A program made the translations under genes and the position numbers. The notes under the pieces were generated by a model. It worked only from the letters and a program-made list of their open reading frames with translations, was not told the DNA's origin and made no database searches. This document shows, piece after piece, positions 42,501 through 54,385 of a stretch of 64,000 nucleotides of DNA. The DNA is from Eucalyptus grandis (taxonomy: Eukaryota; Streptophyta; Magnoliopsida; Myrtales; Myrtaceae), in assembly GCF_016545825.1 (NCBI RefSeq), contig NC_052621.1, forward strand, positions 768,199 through 832,198, written 5' to 3'. Each line of letters opens with the position of its first letter. Positions within the stretch are counted from its first letter, which is position 1.

Positions 42501-45500
42501 GGAGGATCTATGAAACAATGTGATTTTAACTTTTTGTCATCTTGCCTTTGGATGAGTCTTGTTCCTATTGGTGGCTGTTCTTCAGAATCGTTGCCTTTTG
42601 GACTTGACGAATTGGGAAGGTTACAAGTTAGCGGGAAGATTTTGTGCAAAAACTGCAGCAGTTTCTCATTTTACTCAAATCGCGGGGACCAAGTGATCAC
42701 ACACTTGATTTTTGCTACCAAACAAGATCTGCTTTTTATTGTTGATACTAGTGATATATTATATGGAGATGTGGTGTCAAAGTACGACAATTTTATTCAT
42801 GCTGGTAACAAGAGGCGGGATGAAGAAAACAGGAAATACATAAATATATGGGAGAGAGGAGCCAAGATTATCGGTGTCTTGCATGGAGATGAAGCCGCAG
42901 TTTTACTACAGACAACTCGAGGAAATCTTGAATGTATTTACCCTAGAAAGTTGGTTTTAGCTTCTATTGTCAATGCATTGTCTGAGCATCGTTTTAGAAA
43001 TGCACTCTATATGGTGAGGCGGCAGAGAATAGACTTCAATGTTATTATTGACCACTGTGGATGGCAAACATTTGTCCAACATGCTCCAGAATTTGTCAAG
43101 CAGGTCAACAATTTGAATCACTTAACTGAGTTCGTTTGTGCCATAAAGAAAGAAAACGTTACAGAGAGGCTATACAAGAATTATATAGATTTGCCTTACA
43201 CAAATGAGACCAAAGATGAGGGGGCCAGAGAAGTGAAGGGCTTTGATCCCGATAACAAGGTTTCTTCAGTCCTTCTTGCGATAAGAACTGCCATTCAAGG
43301 ACAACTACCTGAAAGTCCTGCACGGGAGCTTTGCATATTGACCACTTTAGCACGAAGTGACCCTCCTGCTCTTGAGGAAGCTCTTGAGAGAATAAAAGCC
43401 ATTCGTGAGATGGAATTGTCAGGTTCTGATGACCCAAGAAGAATATCTTTTCCTTCAGCTGAAGAAGCTTTAAAGCATCTGCTCTGGTTATCAGATTCTG
43501 AGGCAGTTTTTGAAGCTGCTCTGGGACTTTATGATCTAAATCTTGCTGCTATGGTGGCGCTGAACTCCCAGAAAGATCCTAAGGAATTTCTTCCTTTCCT
43601 TCAAGAACTGCAGTGCATGCCTGCTGTCTTAATGCAGTATACTATTGACCTTAAGTTGAAGAGGTATGAGAATGCTCTTAAGCATATTGCTTTGGCTGGA
43701 GATGCTCATTATGTTGATTTTATGAACCTTATAAAGAAAAATCCTCAACTTTTCCCTTTGGGACTGCAACTGACTACTGATCCTAACAAGAGGAATCAAG
43801 TGCTTGAGGCCTGGGGTGATCATCTCAATGATTTGAAATGTTTCGAGCACGCTGCAGCCACTTATCTATGCTGTTCCAACTTAGAAAAAGCTTTAAAGGC
43901 TTACCGTTCCTCTGGTAGTTGGGCTGGTGTGCTTGCGGTTGCTGGTCTTTTGAAATTGGGAAAAGATGAGACTGTGCAACTGGCTCATGAGCTCTGTGAA
44001 GAACTCCAAGCACTAGGAAACCAGGTGAAGCTGCCAAAATCGCTTTGGAGTATTGTGCAGATGTGAAATCTGGGGTGGGTTTATTAATTACTGCAAGGGA
44101 GTGGGAGGACGCTTTAAGGATTGCTTTTCTGCACAGGAGAGAGGATTTAATCTCTGAAATCAGGAGTGCATCTCTTGAATGTGGGGGCTCACTCATAAGT
44201 GAGTATGAAGAAGGCTTGGAAAAGGTTGGTAAGTATTTAACCCGATACTTGGCTGTTCGGCAGAGAAGATTACTTCTTGCAGCAAAACTCCAGTCAGATG
44301 AACGATCAATGGCTGATCTTGACGATGATACCGCTTCCGAAGCTAGCAGTAACTTCAGTGGAATGAGTGCTTACACCAGAGGGTATGGCCTTTGTGTGTT
44401 TACTTTGTGTTGCGTTTGGATCCATCATGCTTTCATAGCTTGTTCCAGACAGACTAAAGTTTCTCTTAAATATTATGGACTTTTTCTGCTTATATTTTTG
44501 AAATGTTAGTAGTACTTGCTTCTGATTGCAACTAGGGATGTACACTTTGAATATTGACTAGATATTGAATTTTATTCTCGGATCAGTTGTTAGGATGTAT
44601 CTTATGGTCGCATACAGTGGCTTACTTTTTTTAGTATCTCTTGCATACATCCTGCTGCAACCCACCATTTGCAATATCCTGCTTAGTGTGATATCATCTA
44701 CAACATTGGTATTTCCACTGTGTAATGAATTTTTGTAAGCTGGCTGTCTTTACTACCTGAGATAGATGTCTTCTCCCATATTCAAATGTGCATAGTGACA
44801 CTGTTTGCTTTGTACTCTTTTCTTTCCTGTTGTTCTACGTGGCTTATCCATTTTGTGATGCGGGAGTTGGAACTGATGCTGGTGGTGTGATATGCATTTT
44901 TTATGGGTGTACTCTCTGCACCAGTTTTTTCATTCTCTGAAAGGGAACACAAGTTCCATTCATTTAAGTTCCACATTTATCTGAATGTAGTGCTCTTGTA
45001 GCATATGTTTCATTATTTTGAGCTCTTGATTTGCTCATGAGCAGGACAAGGACAGGCTCCACTGCTTCCATCGTCAGCTCTACTGCTGGTAGCAAGGCAA
45101 GAGAATCAAGGCGACAGAGAAAGAGAGGGAAAATTCGTCCAGGAAGGTATATCTGCTTTAAGTTTTCTTGCTAATTTCTTTTTATTTGCTTCTTTTTAGT
45201 CATAAAATAATGGGTCTATGATGTGTTTCACATCTCAGCCCCGGCGAGGAAATGGCCCTTGTAGAGCATCTGAAGGGCATGTCTTTAACCAATGGAGCTA
45301 TGCATGAGCTACGATCTCTGCTAATTTGCCTGGTGATGCTAGGCGAGCAAGAAATTGCCAGGAAGCTGCAACGCACAGGAGAAAATTTTCAATTGTCGCA
45401 ATTAGCCGCAGTCAAACTAGCTGAAGATACTATGTCCACTGATGTCATGGATGAGAGAGAGCAAACTTTGGAGCGTTACTTTCATAAAGCAAGGGTTGAG

Positions 45501-45554
45501 TTGCAAAATTCAGAGGCTCTCTCCTGGCGTTGCAAGGTCTTCATCTCTCCTTGA
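39525..45554 (+). CDS. ELP1: Elongator complex protein 1 (ELP1/IKAP; ELO2 in Arabidopsis), with apparent 1-base frameshift
   Basis: Scaffold subunit of Elongator, which modifies wobble uridines of tRNAs. I place five exons: 39,525-39,683; 40,643-40,976; 41,335-44,382; 45,045-45,146; 45,239-45,554. All have GT/AG borders and consistent phases (0, 1, 2, 2). The start MKNLKLYAEV is the conserved plant start. The N-terminal two thirds is WD40 propeller sequence (for example SWRGDGKYF, WYLKQEIRYP, LQLICWTLSG). The C-terminal part is helical (SAEEALKHLLWL, LGLYDLNLAAMVALNSQ) with a basic tract RRQRKRGKIRP in exon 4, where Elp1 binds tRNA. Restored length would be 1,319 residues, equal to Arabidopsis ELO2. 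At 44,018-44,020 (ggaaacc) one A appears missing: the frame must shift there to continue with EAAKIALEYC. As written, translation stops at 44,066 (about 1,074 residues), losing the basic tract and C-terminal dimerisation region. Confidence 0.93.
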
Positions 45555-46380
45555 AAGATGAGTTAGTCCTTGTTTAGAGCGTGCTTGTATTAATGGGAAA
45601 ATTTGATTAAACCGGATAGTTGGGTTCATCCCCACCAATTTATTCTTCTGAATGAATTTGGCTGTTTCCCAGCACCATAGAAATTTGTTAGTTTTCTAGG
45701 GGTGATGCAGTCTTAAAGTAGCTGCGGAATCAGTTATTTATGCTGTGGATTTAGCCGTGCCCTTTAGAGAATAGTAAGGGTCTGATTGCAACGCTACGAT
45801 TCTTCTGTTCTTTTTGTTATTTGGAATAGAAATAAAATAGAAATTCGTTTGATAATGTCAATTAATTTTTCTATTCCTCATAATGGAAAAGTGGCCGTTG
45901 AATAGATTTAGAATAGAAATAAGAAAAAAAAAAAAAAAAGTAACCTCTTATTTCTGAAAATAGAAATAAATCATGTTCTTTTTTTTTTTTTTTTCTTCTT
46001 CTTCTTCCTCTTCTAATGTGGAGACTTGATGCTCGCCGCCGCCGCATGCTGCCTCCTGCACAGCCGTCGCTGCTCGGCGACCGGCTAGAGAAGAAAGAAG
46101 ATGAGATGAAAAAAAAGAAAAAAAGAAAAATCTTAAAAAAAAAAATTATCAAAAAGTTAAAAAAATTTACATCACAAAAAAAAAAAAAAAAAAATATGAG
46201 GTTGTACCAAATGTATTCCTTTTTTTTTTTTTTTTTTCGAGAATAGAAAAATTTTGTAAAGTTATTTTACTTAAAAACTGTTTTATAAAATAAAAATAGA
46301 AAAAAATTATTTTGAAAAAGAAATTATTTTCAGCAACAAAAATGTTATCAGATGCACTCTGAATTTCAAACATTGTGGGT
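45555..46380. mobile_element. hAT-like element downstream of ELP1
   Basis: 45,778-46,365 starts gggtctgattgcaacg and ends in the inverted relative 'gttatcagatgcactctg', with 'aatagaaata' words at both ends, long A/T runs and a short GC-rich core ('gctcgccgccgccgcatgctgcc'). This architecture ('gggtgcgtttggtaacg' family) is frequent in plants. A possible 8-bp target duplication is weak (gaatagta / gaatttca). It has no coding capacity. 45,555-45,777 is presumably ELP1 3' UTR. Confidence 0.5.
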
Positions 46381-48267
46381 AAGTGTTGGAAGCTTCAAGC
46401 CTATCCAAAGAGAACCTAAGGTTTTACCTAGATGTTACCAGTTAGACTGTCTTAAATCAAAAGCTTATAGATACGTGTAGTTAGGATTTCAGTTTAGGTT
46501 TAAGAAATTCCATCGACTAAAACTACGCACCGTCCGTTCCTCTAATTAGTTTGTCTTATCTTTAGCCGTTTAGCTTCTGCAAGATTATTGTTCAACTTAA
46601 TAGTCGATGGATGAAATACAAGAATTAGTATATGATTCTAATTTATCGTACCTAATCAATTATCCATGAAGTGTGCAAAGAATGCAAGTTTCTGAGCTAT
46701 CCCGAATATGTTGGTTGCGCCTAAATCTTCCTGACTAGTGATATATTTTCATGACACTTAATTTCCGCGTCAGCTTTTTGGACATGCTCCAGAAATTCAT
46801 CAGCAATGACGCGCGTCGTGTAATGACCATTTTAGAAGCACTATTACTCAAGGCAAAACTTTTAGTTGCTTATATAGCTCTCACCGGTGAGCAATTCCTC
46901 CATAGCCTGTTCATACGCAACCTTCTCTTATCGGTTCATGATACAAGTAATGGCTGTCACTGATTTGACAACAAGATTTGCTTTGCACACTGGCTAAAAG
47001 ATACACGGACAAGAGTATCCTGCGGCCTACGTTTTCACTAGTCAAAGCCAAGGGCATAAGCGAATTACGAGCTTAGCAATTTTTCTCCCTCGAGTTCGAG
47101 CTATTCCAGCAGCCACGAGCAAGCTTGAATTTATTAACACTTCGACTCAGAGTAACTCATGAACATGAGAGTATTGGAAAACCCAGATGCCCCCTCCCCT
47201 CTCAATCTTACTCAGCCGCAGCCCTGCGAACCACTGTTCGTTGTTGTCAGTGCTCTTCCTCTGGCTTCTTTGTTGCAGCTTCTTCCTTGTCGCTTTGCCG
47301 CCATCTTTGCCACCTCTATCTTGTCTTTCTGTCAGCAGCCAACAGATAGAAACTGGAATAATTTGCTCCATTGGCCTGATTAAATGCATCTTGAGCTCAT
47401 CTAGAAGCTTTAATGCTTACACTTGGCATTTTCCTAGCAATAGCCAATTAGCAGCCTTACTTTCATCTCCATCTTCAGTGTTGCTCCTTCCTTGTCATCC
47501 TTTTTTCATTGTCCAACCGCCGCATTCTGTTGCTTCATCAAAGTGGATTATAATATCATGTGTGAGACTGCTCCAGCATGGCACAGGAAAATATACACGC
47601 ACTGAAGAAAGGAGTATGCAATGAACATGATACCTCTCCTTTGCATTCACGATGCAAATTACATATGATCCTCAAAATATAACAATTCTGCGGCTCAATG
47701 GGATCTCCACCCCTAGCAGGAAGCATATTGTCGGCTTTGAAGAAAAGAACAAGGGGAGAGATTATAAGGTTCACCTCCTCCCCAAACAAGACCATGCAGC
47801 TGACAGATTGGTGTTCTCGCTTCTCCAATCCAAAATTCTTGTAATGCTGGATTAATGTGTGGCCACTGTCACCACTCATTCTTCTCTTTAAGCATTGTGC
47901 TACAGATTGTCAAATTGGCATGTTGCAGCAAAGTCACCCGTAGTCCTCACACAAGAAGATGCCCTCCCCCAAGTGATGCAAAAGGGTGGCATCTTGCACA
48001 ATGATTCTGCGGCTTGTAACTTTTGCAATGTATATGATAGCTGTATGGCGGCAGTCTACACATATACGAAGATTCTTAACTCTCCAGTTTGTGGATACAG
48101 GTTCTGTATTTTGAAGGGCAAAAGTTAAGGCTGGTCTTTCACTATGACTCTGAAGGAACTGTTATTTCTTCCACCACATTCTGCAGGACACAGCTCCTGT
48201 CGGGAATATGCGCCACATTTTCCATCTTCTCGAGCAAACTGTTTCACAAAATTTGCATTTTCTCGTA
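46381..48267. other. Intergenic between convergent ELP1 and PPR genes
   Basis: The downstream regions of ELP1 (+) and the PPR gene (-) meet here. 47,125-47,625 has overlapping Ser/Leu-rich ORFs without a recognisable family. The 3' UTR of the PPR gene probably lies just below 48,268. I see no RNA gene or clear repeat. Confidence 0.5.
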
Positions 48268-50865
48268 TTAGGGGTGATTTGAGTCACCCACCAGAGATGT
48301 GTGAATCCTGTTTTTCAATTCAAACCAGCTACAACCAGGTGTTTTCTTCATCCCGGTGTCTTTTAGGTTTAACCTTCTCTTTCCTGCATCTGCCCACCTA
48401 CCAGATTGAGCATACATGTTTGATAAAACTACGAAGTGTGTCGGGTTCCCAGGCTCAATTTCAGCAAGACGCTTCAATGCAACTTCACCCAACTTCACAT
48501 TAGAATGCATCATGCTGGCCCCCAGTAAAGCTCCCCATACTCCAGCATCAGGTTCCATTGGCATTTTCTCAATTAGGCTCAGTGTTTCATCAAATAAGCC
48601 AGCTCGGCCTAACAAGTCTACCATACATGCGTAATGTTTGGCATCTGGCTGAATCCTGCTTTCTTCTTGCATAGTATGGAAAATCTTCTTTCCTTCTTCT
48701 ATCAAACCTGCATGTCTGCAAGCAGACAAAACATTCACATAGGACACAGAATCAACTTCTATGTGGTTTTTTTGCATCAGCAAGAAAAGTGCAATGGCAT
48801 GGTCCCCTTCACCATGTACTGCGTATCCCGCCAGCATAGAATTCCAGGAGGCTATGTCCTTGTTTTGTATCTCATCGAAACATCTCTTAGACAAATCAAT
48901 CTTGCCACACTTAGCATACATATCAATGAGACTATTGCCAACCATCACATGTGACAGAAATCCCATCTTAATGATACAAGAATGGTAACTCATCCCTTCT
49001 CTCAGGGCTGCCAAGTATGCTGCTGCAGGAAGGATGCTCACATAGGTAACTAAATTTGGCTGATGATTCTCCAATCTCATCTGGTGAAATGCAGATAAAG
49101 CTTTCTTGGCTTCTCCATTCTGTGTGAATGCGGCAATCATTATATTCCAAGATACCTCATCTCTAATGAAATCCAGTCGGTTAAACAAGTACAATGCCGA
49201 GGGAAGATTGCCACACTTGGAATACATGTCAATGAGTGCACTATTGACATGGCAATCAGAATCAAACCCACTCTTAATACTCAGAGCGTGAACAGAAGTT
49301 CCTTGCTTGAGATCATTGTAGAGGGCACAAGCTGGTATCAAGCCCACCATAGTTCCAGCATCTGGGTGTAGACCAGAACACTGCAGTTTCTGGTACATTT
49401 CAATTGCTCGGTCCGCTTCACCATTCTGAGAATACCCATTTATCAAAGCATTCCACGTCACAACATCTTTAGATTGCATGGTGTCAAATAGAATGTGTGC
49501 ATAACGAAAATGTCCACATTTAGCATACATGGACATTAGGGCTGTTCCCATTGGAATGTCAGAATCAACATCCGCCTTGATGGCACAACAGTGTATGCTC
49601 TTGCCTAATCTCAGAGAAGATAGTTCAGCGCAGGCTGGAAGGATACTCATCAGAGTTACCTTATTCGGTTTAATGTTTTCATTCTCCATATCTTGAAGTA
49701 AAGATAATGCCTTTTCAGGATAACCAGATTGGACAAGAACGGCAATGAGTGCAGACCAAGCAACTAGATCCCTTCCCGGGAGCCCCTTAAGCAATTTTTC
49801 AGCTTTCTCCAACTCTCCACACTTTGCATACATGGTTATAGTTGGAGTAGCAACAACAACATCCATGTCAATAGCTTTTTTTTTGGCAAAATTATGTATC
49901 TCCTTCCCCTTCTCTAAATCTTTTATATCTCCTGCAGCTAATAGAGCACTTATGACAGAAACCTTATTCATCTGAAGATCTCTCTCTTTCATTTTGTCAT
50001 ATAAACCCAATACCTCAGAGAAACATCCATTATGAGCATATCCAGCCATCATGGTACTCCACGAAACATCATCTTGAGTAAAAATAAGGTCAAACACTAA
50101 GCGAGCCGACTCTACATCACCACACTTTGCGTATGTGTCAATCAGAGCATTCGAAAATTCCAAGCCAAAATCCATCCTAATCCCATAGGCATGCATACAT
50201 CTGCACGAATCAACATCAGCCAATCTTGAAATAGCCGGAAACAAATTCAACAGGCTGACCGACTGGGGAACCACTCTCGTCAGCTGCATTCTCTTAAAGA
50301 GTGACAAAGCCTCGATAGGATCCAAGCTGTGCGATAGGCCGGCAATCATCGAGTTCCACGTAACGACGTCTCTCACATGCAAATGATCAAATATTTCTCG
50401 TGCACTCTCCAAATACCCTGTTTTACAATACATATCAATAAGACCAGTGCATATAAACACATCCCTGTCCAGCCCTCTGCGACAAACTTCACGATGGATC
50501 GAAGCACCCTCTTGCATATCCAGTGCACCGGCACAAGCTTTCAAAACAAAAGTGAAAGTATACCTGTCTGGTTCCAAGCCTACGCTCACCATGGAACGGT
50601 ACATCTTCAGTGCCTCCTGGTGTCGGTTCGATCTCGAATAAGCTCTTATCATGGAGTTCCAGGATACAACGGTCGGAGTCAGCGCGGAATCGAGGACGGA
50701 GCGGGCAAGATCGCATCTTTGAAGCGAAGAGTAGGAGTTTATGAGATGGGTAGTCGTGGAGGCGTCTTGACCAAGGCCTGCTATTATCATGCGCGCGTGT
50801 ACTTTGAGGAGAGAGCTCAGATTCTTGCATGAGGACAGCAGACGAATGTAGATGTTCTTGCGCAT
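48268..50865 (-). CDS. Pentatricopeptide repeat protein, PLS class E type (At2g39620-like)
   Basis: Intronless gene of 865 residues, typical for plant PPR genes. After a short basic/hydroxylated N-terminus (MRKNIYIRLLSSCKNL), likely an organelle transit region, PLS triplets run to about residue 740. Repeated hallmarks are 'LIDMYAKCG', 'DVVTWNSMIAGLS' and 'GLEPDRYTFTFVLKACAG'. The E domain follows (HYACMVDLLGRAG, VWGALLGASMMH, HFVVLSNMYAQSGRW, TPGCSWFELKN) and the protein ends at VGDSNHP without a DYW deaminase. Such E-type proteins choose specific cytidines in mitochondrial or plastid transcripts for C-to-U editing and recruit a DYW partner. Overall order and wording match Arabidopsis At2g39620 as I remember it. 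The transcribed strand is convergent with ELP1. No frame breaks are visible. Organelle and target site cannot be read from the sequence. Confidence 0.93.
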   Translation of the reverse strand: MRKNIYIRLLSSCKNLSSLLKVHARMIIAGLGQDASTTTHLINSYSSLQRCDLARSVLDSALTPTVVSWNSMIRAYSRSNRHQEALKMYRSMVSVGLEPDRYTFTFVLKACAGALDMQEGASIHREVCRRGLDRDVFICTGLIDMYCKTGYLESAREIFDHLHVRDVVTWNSMIAGLSHSLDPIEALSLFKRMQLTRVVPQSVSLLNLFPAISRLADVDSCRCMHAYGIRMDFGLEFSNALIDTYAKCGDVESARLVFDLIFTQDDVSWSTMMAGYAHNGCFSEVLGLYDKMKERDLQMNKVSVISALLAAGDIKDLEKGKEIHNFAKKKAIDMDVVVATPTITMYAKCGELEKAEKLLKGLPGRDLVAWSALIAVLVQSGYPEKALSLLQDMENENIKPNKVTLMSILPACAELSSLRLGKSIHCCAIKADVDSDIPMGTALMSMYAKCGHFRYAHILFDTMQSKDVVTWNALINGYSQNGEADRAIEMYQKLQCSGLHPDAGTMVGLIPACALYNDLKQGTSVHALSIKSGFDSDCHVNSALIDMYSKCGNLPSALYLFNRLDFIRDEVSWNIMIAAFTQNGEAKKALSAFHQMRLENHQPNLVTYVSILPAAAYLAALREGMSYHSCIIKMGFLSHVMVGNSLIDMYAKCGKIDLSKRCFDEIQNKDIASWNSMLAGYAVHGEGDHAIALFLLMQKNHIEVDSVSYVNVLSACRHAGLIEEGKKIFHTMQEESRIQPDAKHYACMVDLLGRAGLFDETLSLIEKMPMEPDAGVWGALLGASMMHSNVKLGEVALKRLAEIEPGNPTHFVVLSNMYAQSGRWADAGKRRLNLKDTGMKKTPGCSWFELKNRIHTSLVGDSNHP

Positions 50866-50899
50866 GTAAGATGTGCCAGTTCAGTTGCCGGGAACTTTG

Positions 50900-52055
50900 G
50901 GAAGAACGCAAGTTCGGTATGTACTGCTGTGCTGTCTTGAATGACTTCTTGTCTACAATGAATTAACCTTAAATTAATTCCCAAAGTAGTTTAATACCAA
51001 TAGTTATTTCTCAAACTGCGTTTGACAAATCATCGTCAAAATTGCCTAGTCACCCTCTTCTTCCTAATCACTTTTACTTCTCTCTCAAATTATTATTATT
51101 ATTTTTTTAATTTTGCACAATCTTTAATAGTTTTAGAATTAATCTATCATAAATAATCAAAATCTAAGTACAAGTTTCATGCAATCAGCAACTAAGTTTT
51201 AATATCTATTATGGATTTTAGTTGTTCTTTATAGTGGTGCAGATTTTACAAGAGCTAATGTCCTAGTCAACATTTGTTGGTGGTGCTCTTGCTCCTTTGA
51301 CTTGATCTAAAACCATACATGACCAAAAACTGAATTCCATTGAACCTCTTAAGCCAATTGTTATTTTCAGTACTCTACTCCTTCATTTTCTTCAAGTTGA
51401 TTCGAATTCATACTCTAATTGACATCTATACATAATTTTTGAAAAATACTTATTCTTAAACCTCGATTATGATAAAGATGTGGCATATTTTGATTAGCAT
51501 CTTTTCCATTGTACATGATGCATAATTAATGTTGTGTATTCCAAAACACTATTTGAATGGTTTTTGCCATAGCTTGATCTTGAAAAGCAAATATGGTTTT
51601 TGAATCCTTATTTCCCTTAAAATCCAATACACATCAAATAACTAAATAAAAAGAATTGGCAATCTCATCTAACGAAAATGCATACCCAAACAAAATATCA
51701 ATAATGATTAACCCTAACAAAAGGTGTACATATCATGGTATATTTACTATTATGATGGGTGGTATCAAATACCGTCCATCACCGAATCATTCATGTTCAG
51801 ATTTGGACAAAATATCTCTTCAAAATATGTTTGTCAATGGGTTGCGCTTTTTCCAGTCTCACCATGGCAAAAACACTTCCCATCATATTGTTAACCTTTG
51901 TGAGTCCAACCTTTTTTAAGCACCCTTTTTGTGTGGTTCTGGTGGTTTTTGTTTGTTTTCTTTTGTCTTTTCTTGTGAATCCCATTTTCTTCCTCCTTTA
52001 CTTCTCTCCGTTCCCTCTAAATTCTGATCATGGCTTAAGTTTTGACAATATTTGT

Positions 52056-52086
<31 letters not shown>

Positions 52087-53250
52087 GCAAGAACACTCTA
52101 CGGTTTGCCTCTTACTTGTTGCCTAGGCCACGTAACACTCATTGGTTTTTGATACCCTAAGCAGAGTTTGATGCCTAGGAACACAATAGACCTAAAAGAC
52201 AATCTTGCATCGAACTTCTTCACGACAATCAGAACATTGGAATCCCAACAATTGATGGGCAACGGGGCGCATAAATGCTCAAACTTGAGGGTCGAGTTTG
52301 TAAGCACCTCTTCAGCCTTCTCAATCGTCGATGATAGCAGCTCAGCGACTGAGGTTGGCGAGGAAGTAGGAGAGAGTGTGGGGGCGAGGAGAGGCAAATC
52401 CTCGCCATTGAGGATGAAATTGTTGTTCTTTAAGGTGACATTTTTGGTTTGCTTAAGAAAGTTAGAGAGAGTAGGGGCATATTTGGGCCATGAGTTTGGA
52501 GGTTGGTTGATGATGGCAAATTGGTGGAGAGGCAAACATTGCCAATGAGCTTGATAAGGTTTTGGGGAGGGCCTTAGCTTCTGGTTTTGAATCTTTAATA
52601 GGGGTTTTTCTTCTCTTCATGATCGATCAATTGAAAAGTTTGATGCGAAATGGAACAAAGAATAACACAGAGAGCAAAAGATATGGAATGGGGGTGGAGT
52701 GAAGAGATATGAGGTGGGTTTTTACATACAATTGAGCTTTGAGTTGAAGAAATGATGAGAGAAGACTAGTTGGGTGAGGAGGAGGTTTCTGCAAATCTAG
52801 GCTTCAACTTAGTGAGTTGCTTGTGTCAGTGATGGACTTTTTTGTGTGTGTACTATTGACGGATGTTGTGGTGTAAAAAACTTGTCTATTATTGACATGA
52901 GAGGGGTGTTATAGAAAGAGAGAGAACCGAGAGAAATAAATGAGAAGAAGGAAAGTGGCACAACGAAAAAAGAGAGAAGAAAAACAACTGAAGAATGCTT
53001 TAACAAAGGTTGGACCCACAAAAGTTTATGTTGTCAAAACATTGTCACAATGAGTGTTTTAGCCATAGTGAGAGTGGAAAAGGTGCGACCTATTGTGAAC
53101 TCTCAATTAGGTCACTAATTTTGTGACCCGCGCAATATGTGGTTTTTATTTTTTCTAGAATGCGATTCCATTAGAGTTATGAAATGAGTAGTAATAGTTC
53201 TATGGAAATAAATTAAAAATGTGTGTTCACTAATTTTAATATGCTGAAAT
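50900..53250. other. Intergenic, no supported gene
   Basis: 50,866-51,060 should hold the PPR promoter and leader. A 145-codon minus ORF at 52,098-52,535 has a protein-like composition, but I recognise no family and find no partner exon or signals. 52,600-53,050 is GA-rich on the + strand. No repeat structure stands out. Confidence 0.4.
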
Positions 53251-53256
53251 TAATTG

Positions 53257-53282
53257 ATATATATATATATATATTATATATT

Positions 53283-53319
<37 letters not shown>

Positions 53320-53320
53320 T
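53257..53320. repeat. Compound (TA)n-(TG)n microsatellite
   Basis: About ten TA units, an interruption, then about fourteen TG units (53,291-53,319). It is likely polymorphic between individuals. Confidence 0.9.
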
Positions 53321-53394
53321 GATTATATTGAGTAAAATAACTTATTGCCATCGCAAATGATCTTCCAACTTTTTTCTGGGCAAAAGTAAGAGTT

Positions 53395-54105
53395 TGTTGT
53401 GATAGTCGCCAGACCTCGACAACTAGTCAGAAGTGAGGGTCGGCGAGGTTGAAGTCGACCTTGCCAACCTTTAGTGAGCATTGCTGGGCACTAGCAAGGC
53501 TCAAGCCCTTGTCAGAGGCCATGAGGGTAGCCTTATGCTGGGCAAGTGAAGCTCTCCCTCATTGGATACAGTGGGGGTCAAGCCTCGCCCTCGCCAAATC
53601 TAGTGAGGGTCAAGCCTCGCCCAGCCTCTTGCGAAGCTAGCACAAGGCTACAAGGGTAGTCTTGCGCTAGGCTAGTGAGGGCTTAAGTCCTCAAAAGTGC
53701 GACCTTATGGCCTCTAGTGAGGGCTCGAGCCTCTCTATGGGCAGGGTGAGGCTCAACCCTCGCCAACCTAGCGCGAGGCTGCTAGGCCACCCTTGCGGCC
53801 TTTGGCCAGGTTGACCTTGACCTCGTTGGCCCTTGCCTCTAGTAGGTCGTTGAGGTTTGAAGACCAGCTCAAGGAAAAAGAAAAAGAAATAAATTGAAAA
53901 ATATTAAAATATTATTAATAGTTGTTTACGTCAGCGCCGACCATATAATATTAGGTTATCAGCGTTCACATCAGCAATATCCAATAAAAATTAGTTGAAA
54001 TGATTAAATTGACACTAAGTCAAAAGTTTAGGACTAAATTAACATCAATAGAAGGTATATGACTAAATTAATACAAACACAAAATGTAACACTTTTTCCT
54101 ATATT
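53395..54105. repeat. Foldback family copy: GC-rich core plus right arm
   Basis: The core 53,440-53,840 is a string of 'gcgagg/tagtgagggctcgagcc/aagcctcgcc' words, a low-complexity region that gives false ORFs. The right arm 53,930-54,105 has 'gttcacatcagcaatatccaataaaaattag' and 'aaaagtttaggactaaatt', matching the right arm of the 30,885 element. The left arm is missing. Confidence 0.65.
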
Positions 54106-54109
54106 AAGC

Positions 54110-54385
54110 CAATCATGAACTTTCAAATTCTACTAACAAAGTTCTAGTTCTCTGCACAAAATTCAAACATAGTCACTTCCAATCAATTTTCATTGGAAAT
54201 TGTTGATGTGCCGAGGTGCCGCATAAGATGGTTGACAATGGTTAGACTATCATATGAGCAATTTCCAATAAAAATTGGAATTTCGCATATGAACGTTTAG
54301 GATTGAATTGACAAAATTGAAAAGTTTAAGATTGAATTGACATTCGTGCAATAAAATTAGGAGTGATCAGGTAATTTTCCTATTA
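54110..54385. repeat. Second, core-less foldback copy
   Basis: Left arm ('caattttcattggaaattgttgatgtg') and right arm ('gagcaatttccaataaaaattggaatt') face each other with only about 80 bp between, followed by 'aaaagtttaagattgaattgac'. It lies next to the preceding copy, so one may have inserted beside the other. Confidence 0.6.

Noticed and set aside
44045..44509. A separate gene starting at 44,045
   Set aside because: Its translation is the continuation of ELP1 in a shifted frame, and exon phases before and after only fit a single gene with one missing base.
52098..52535. 145-codon minus ORF as a gene
   Set aside because: Protein-like composition, but no recognised family, no partner exon and no start context support; left as unassigned intergenic.
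53449..53640. 63-codon ORF
   Set aside because: It is a translation of the low-complexity GC-rich core of a foldback repeat.
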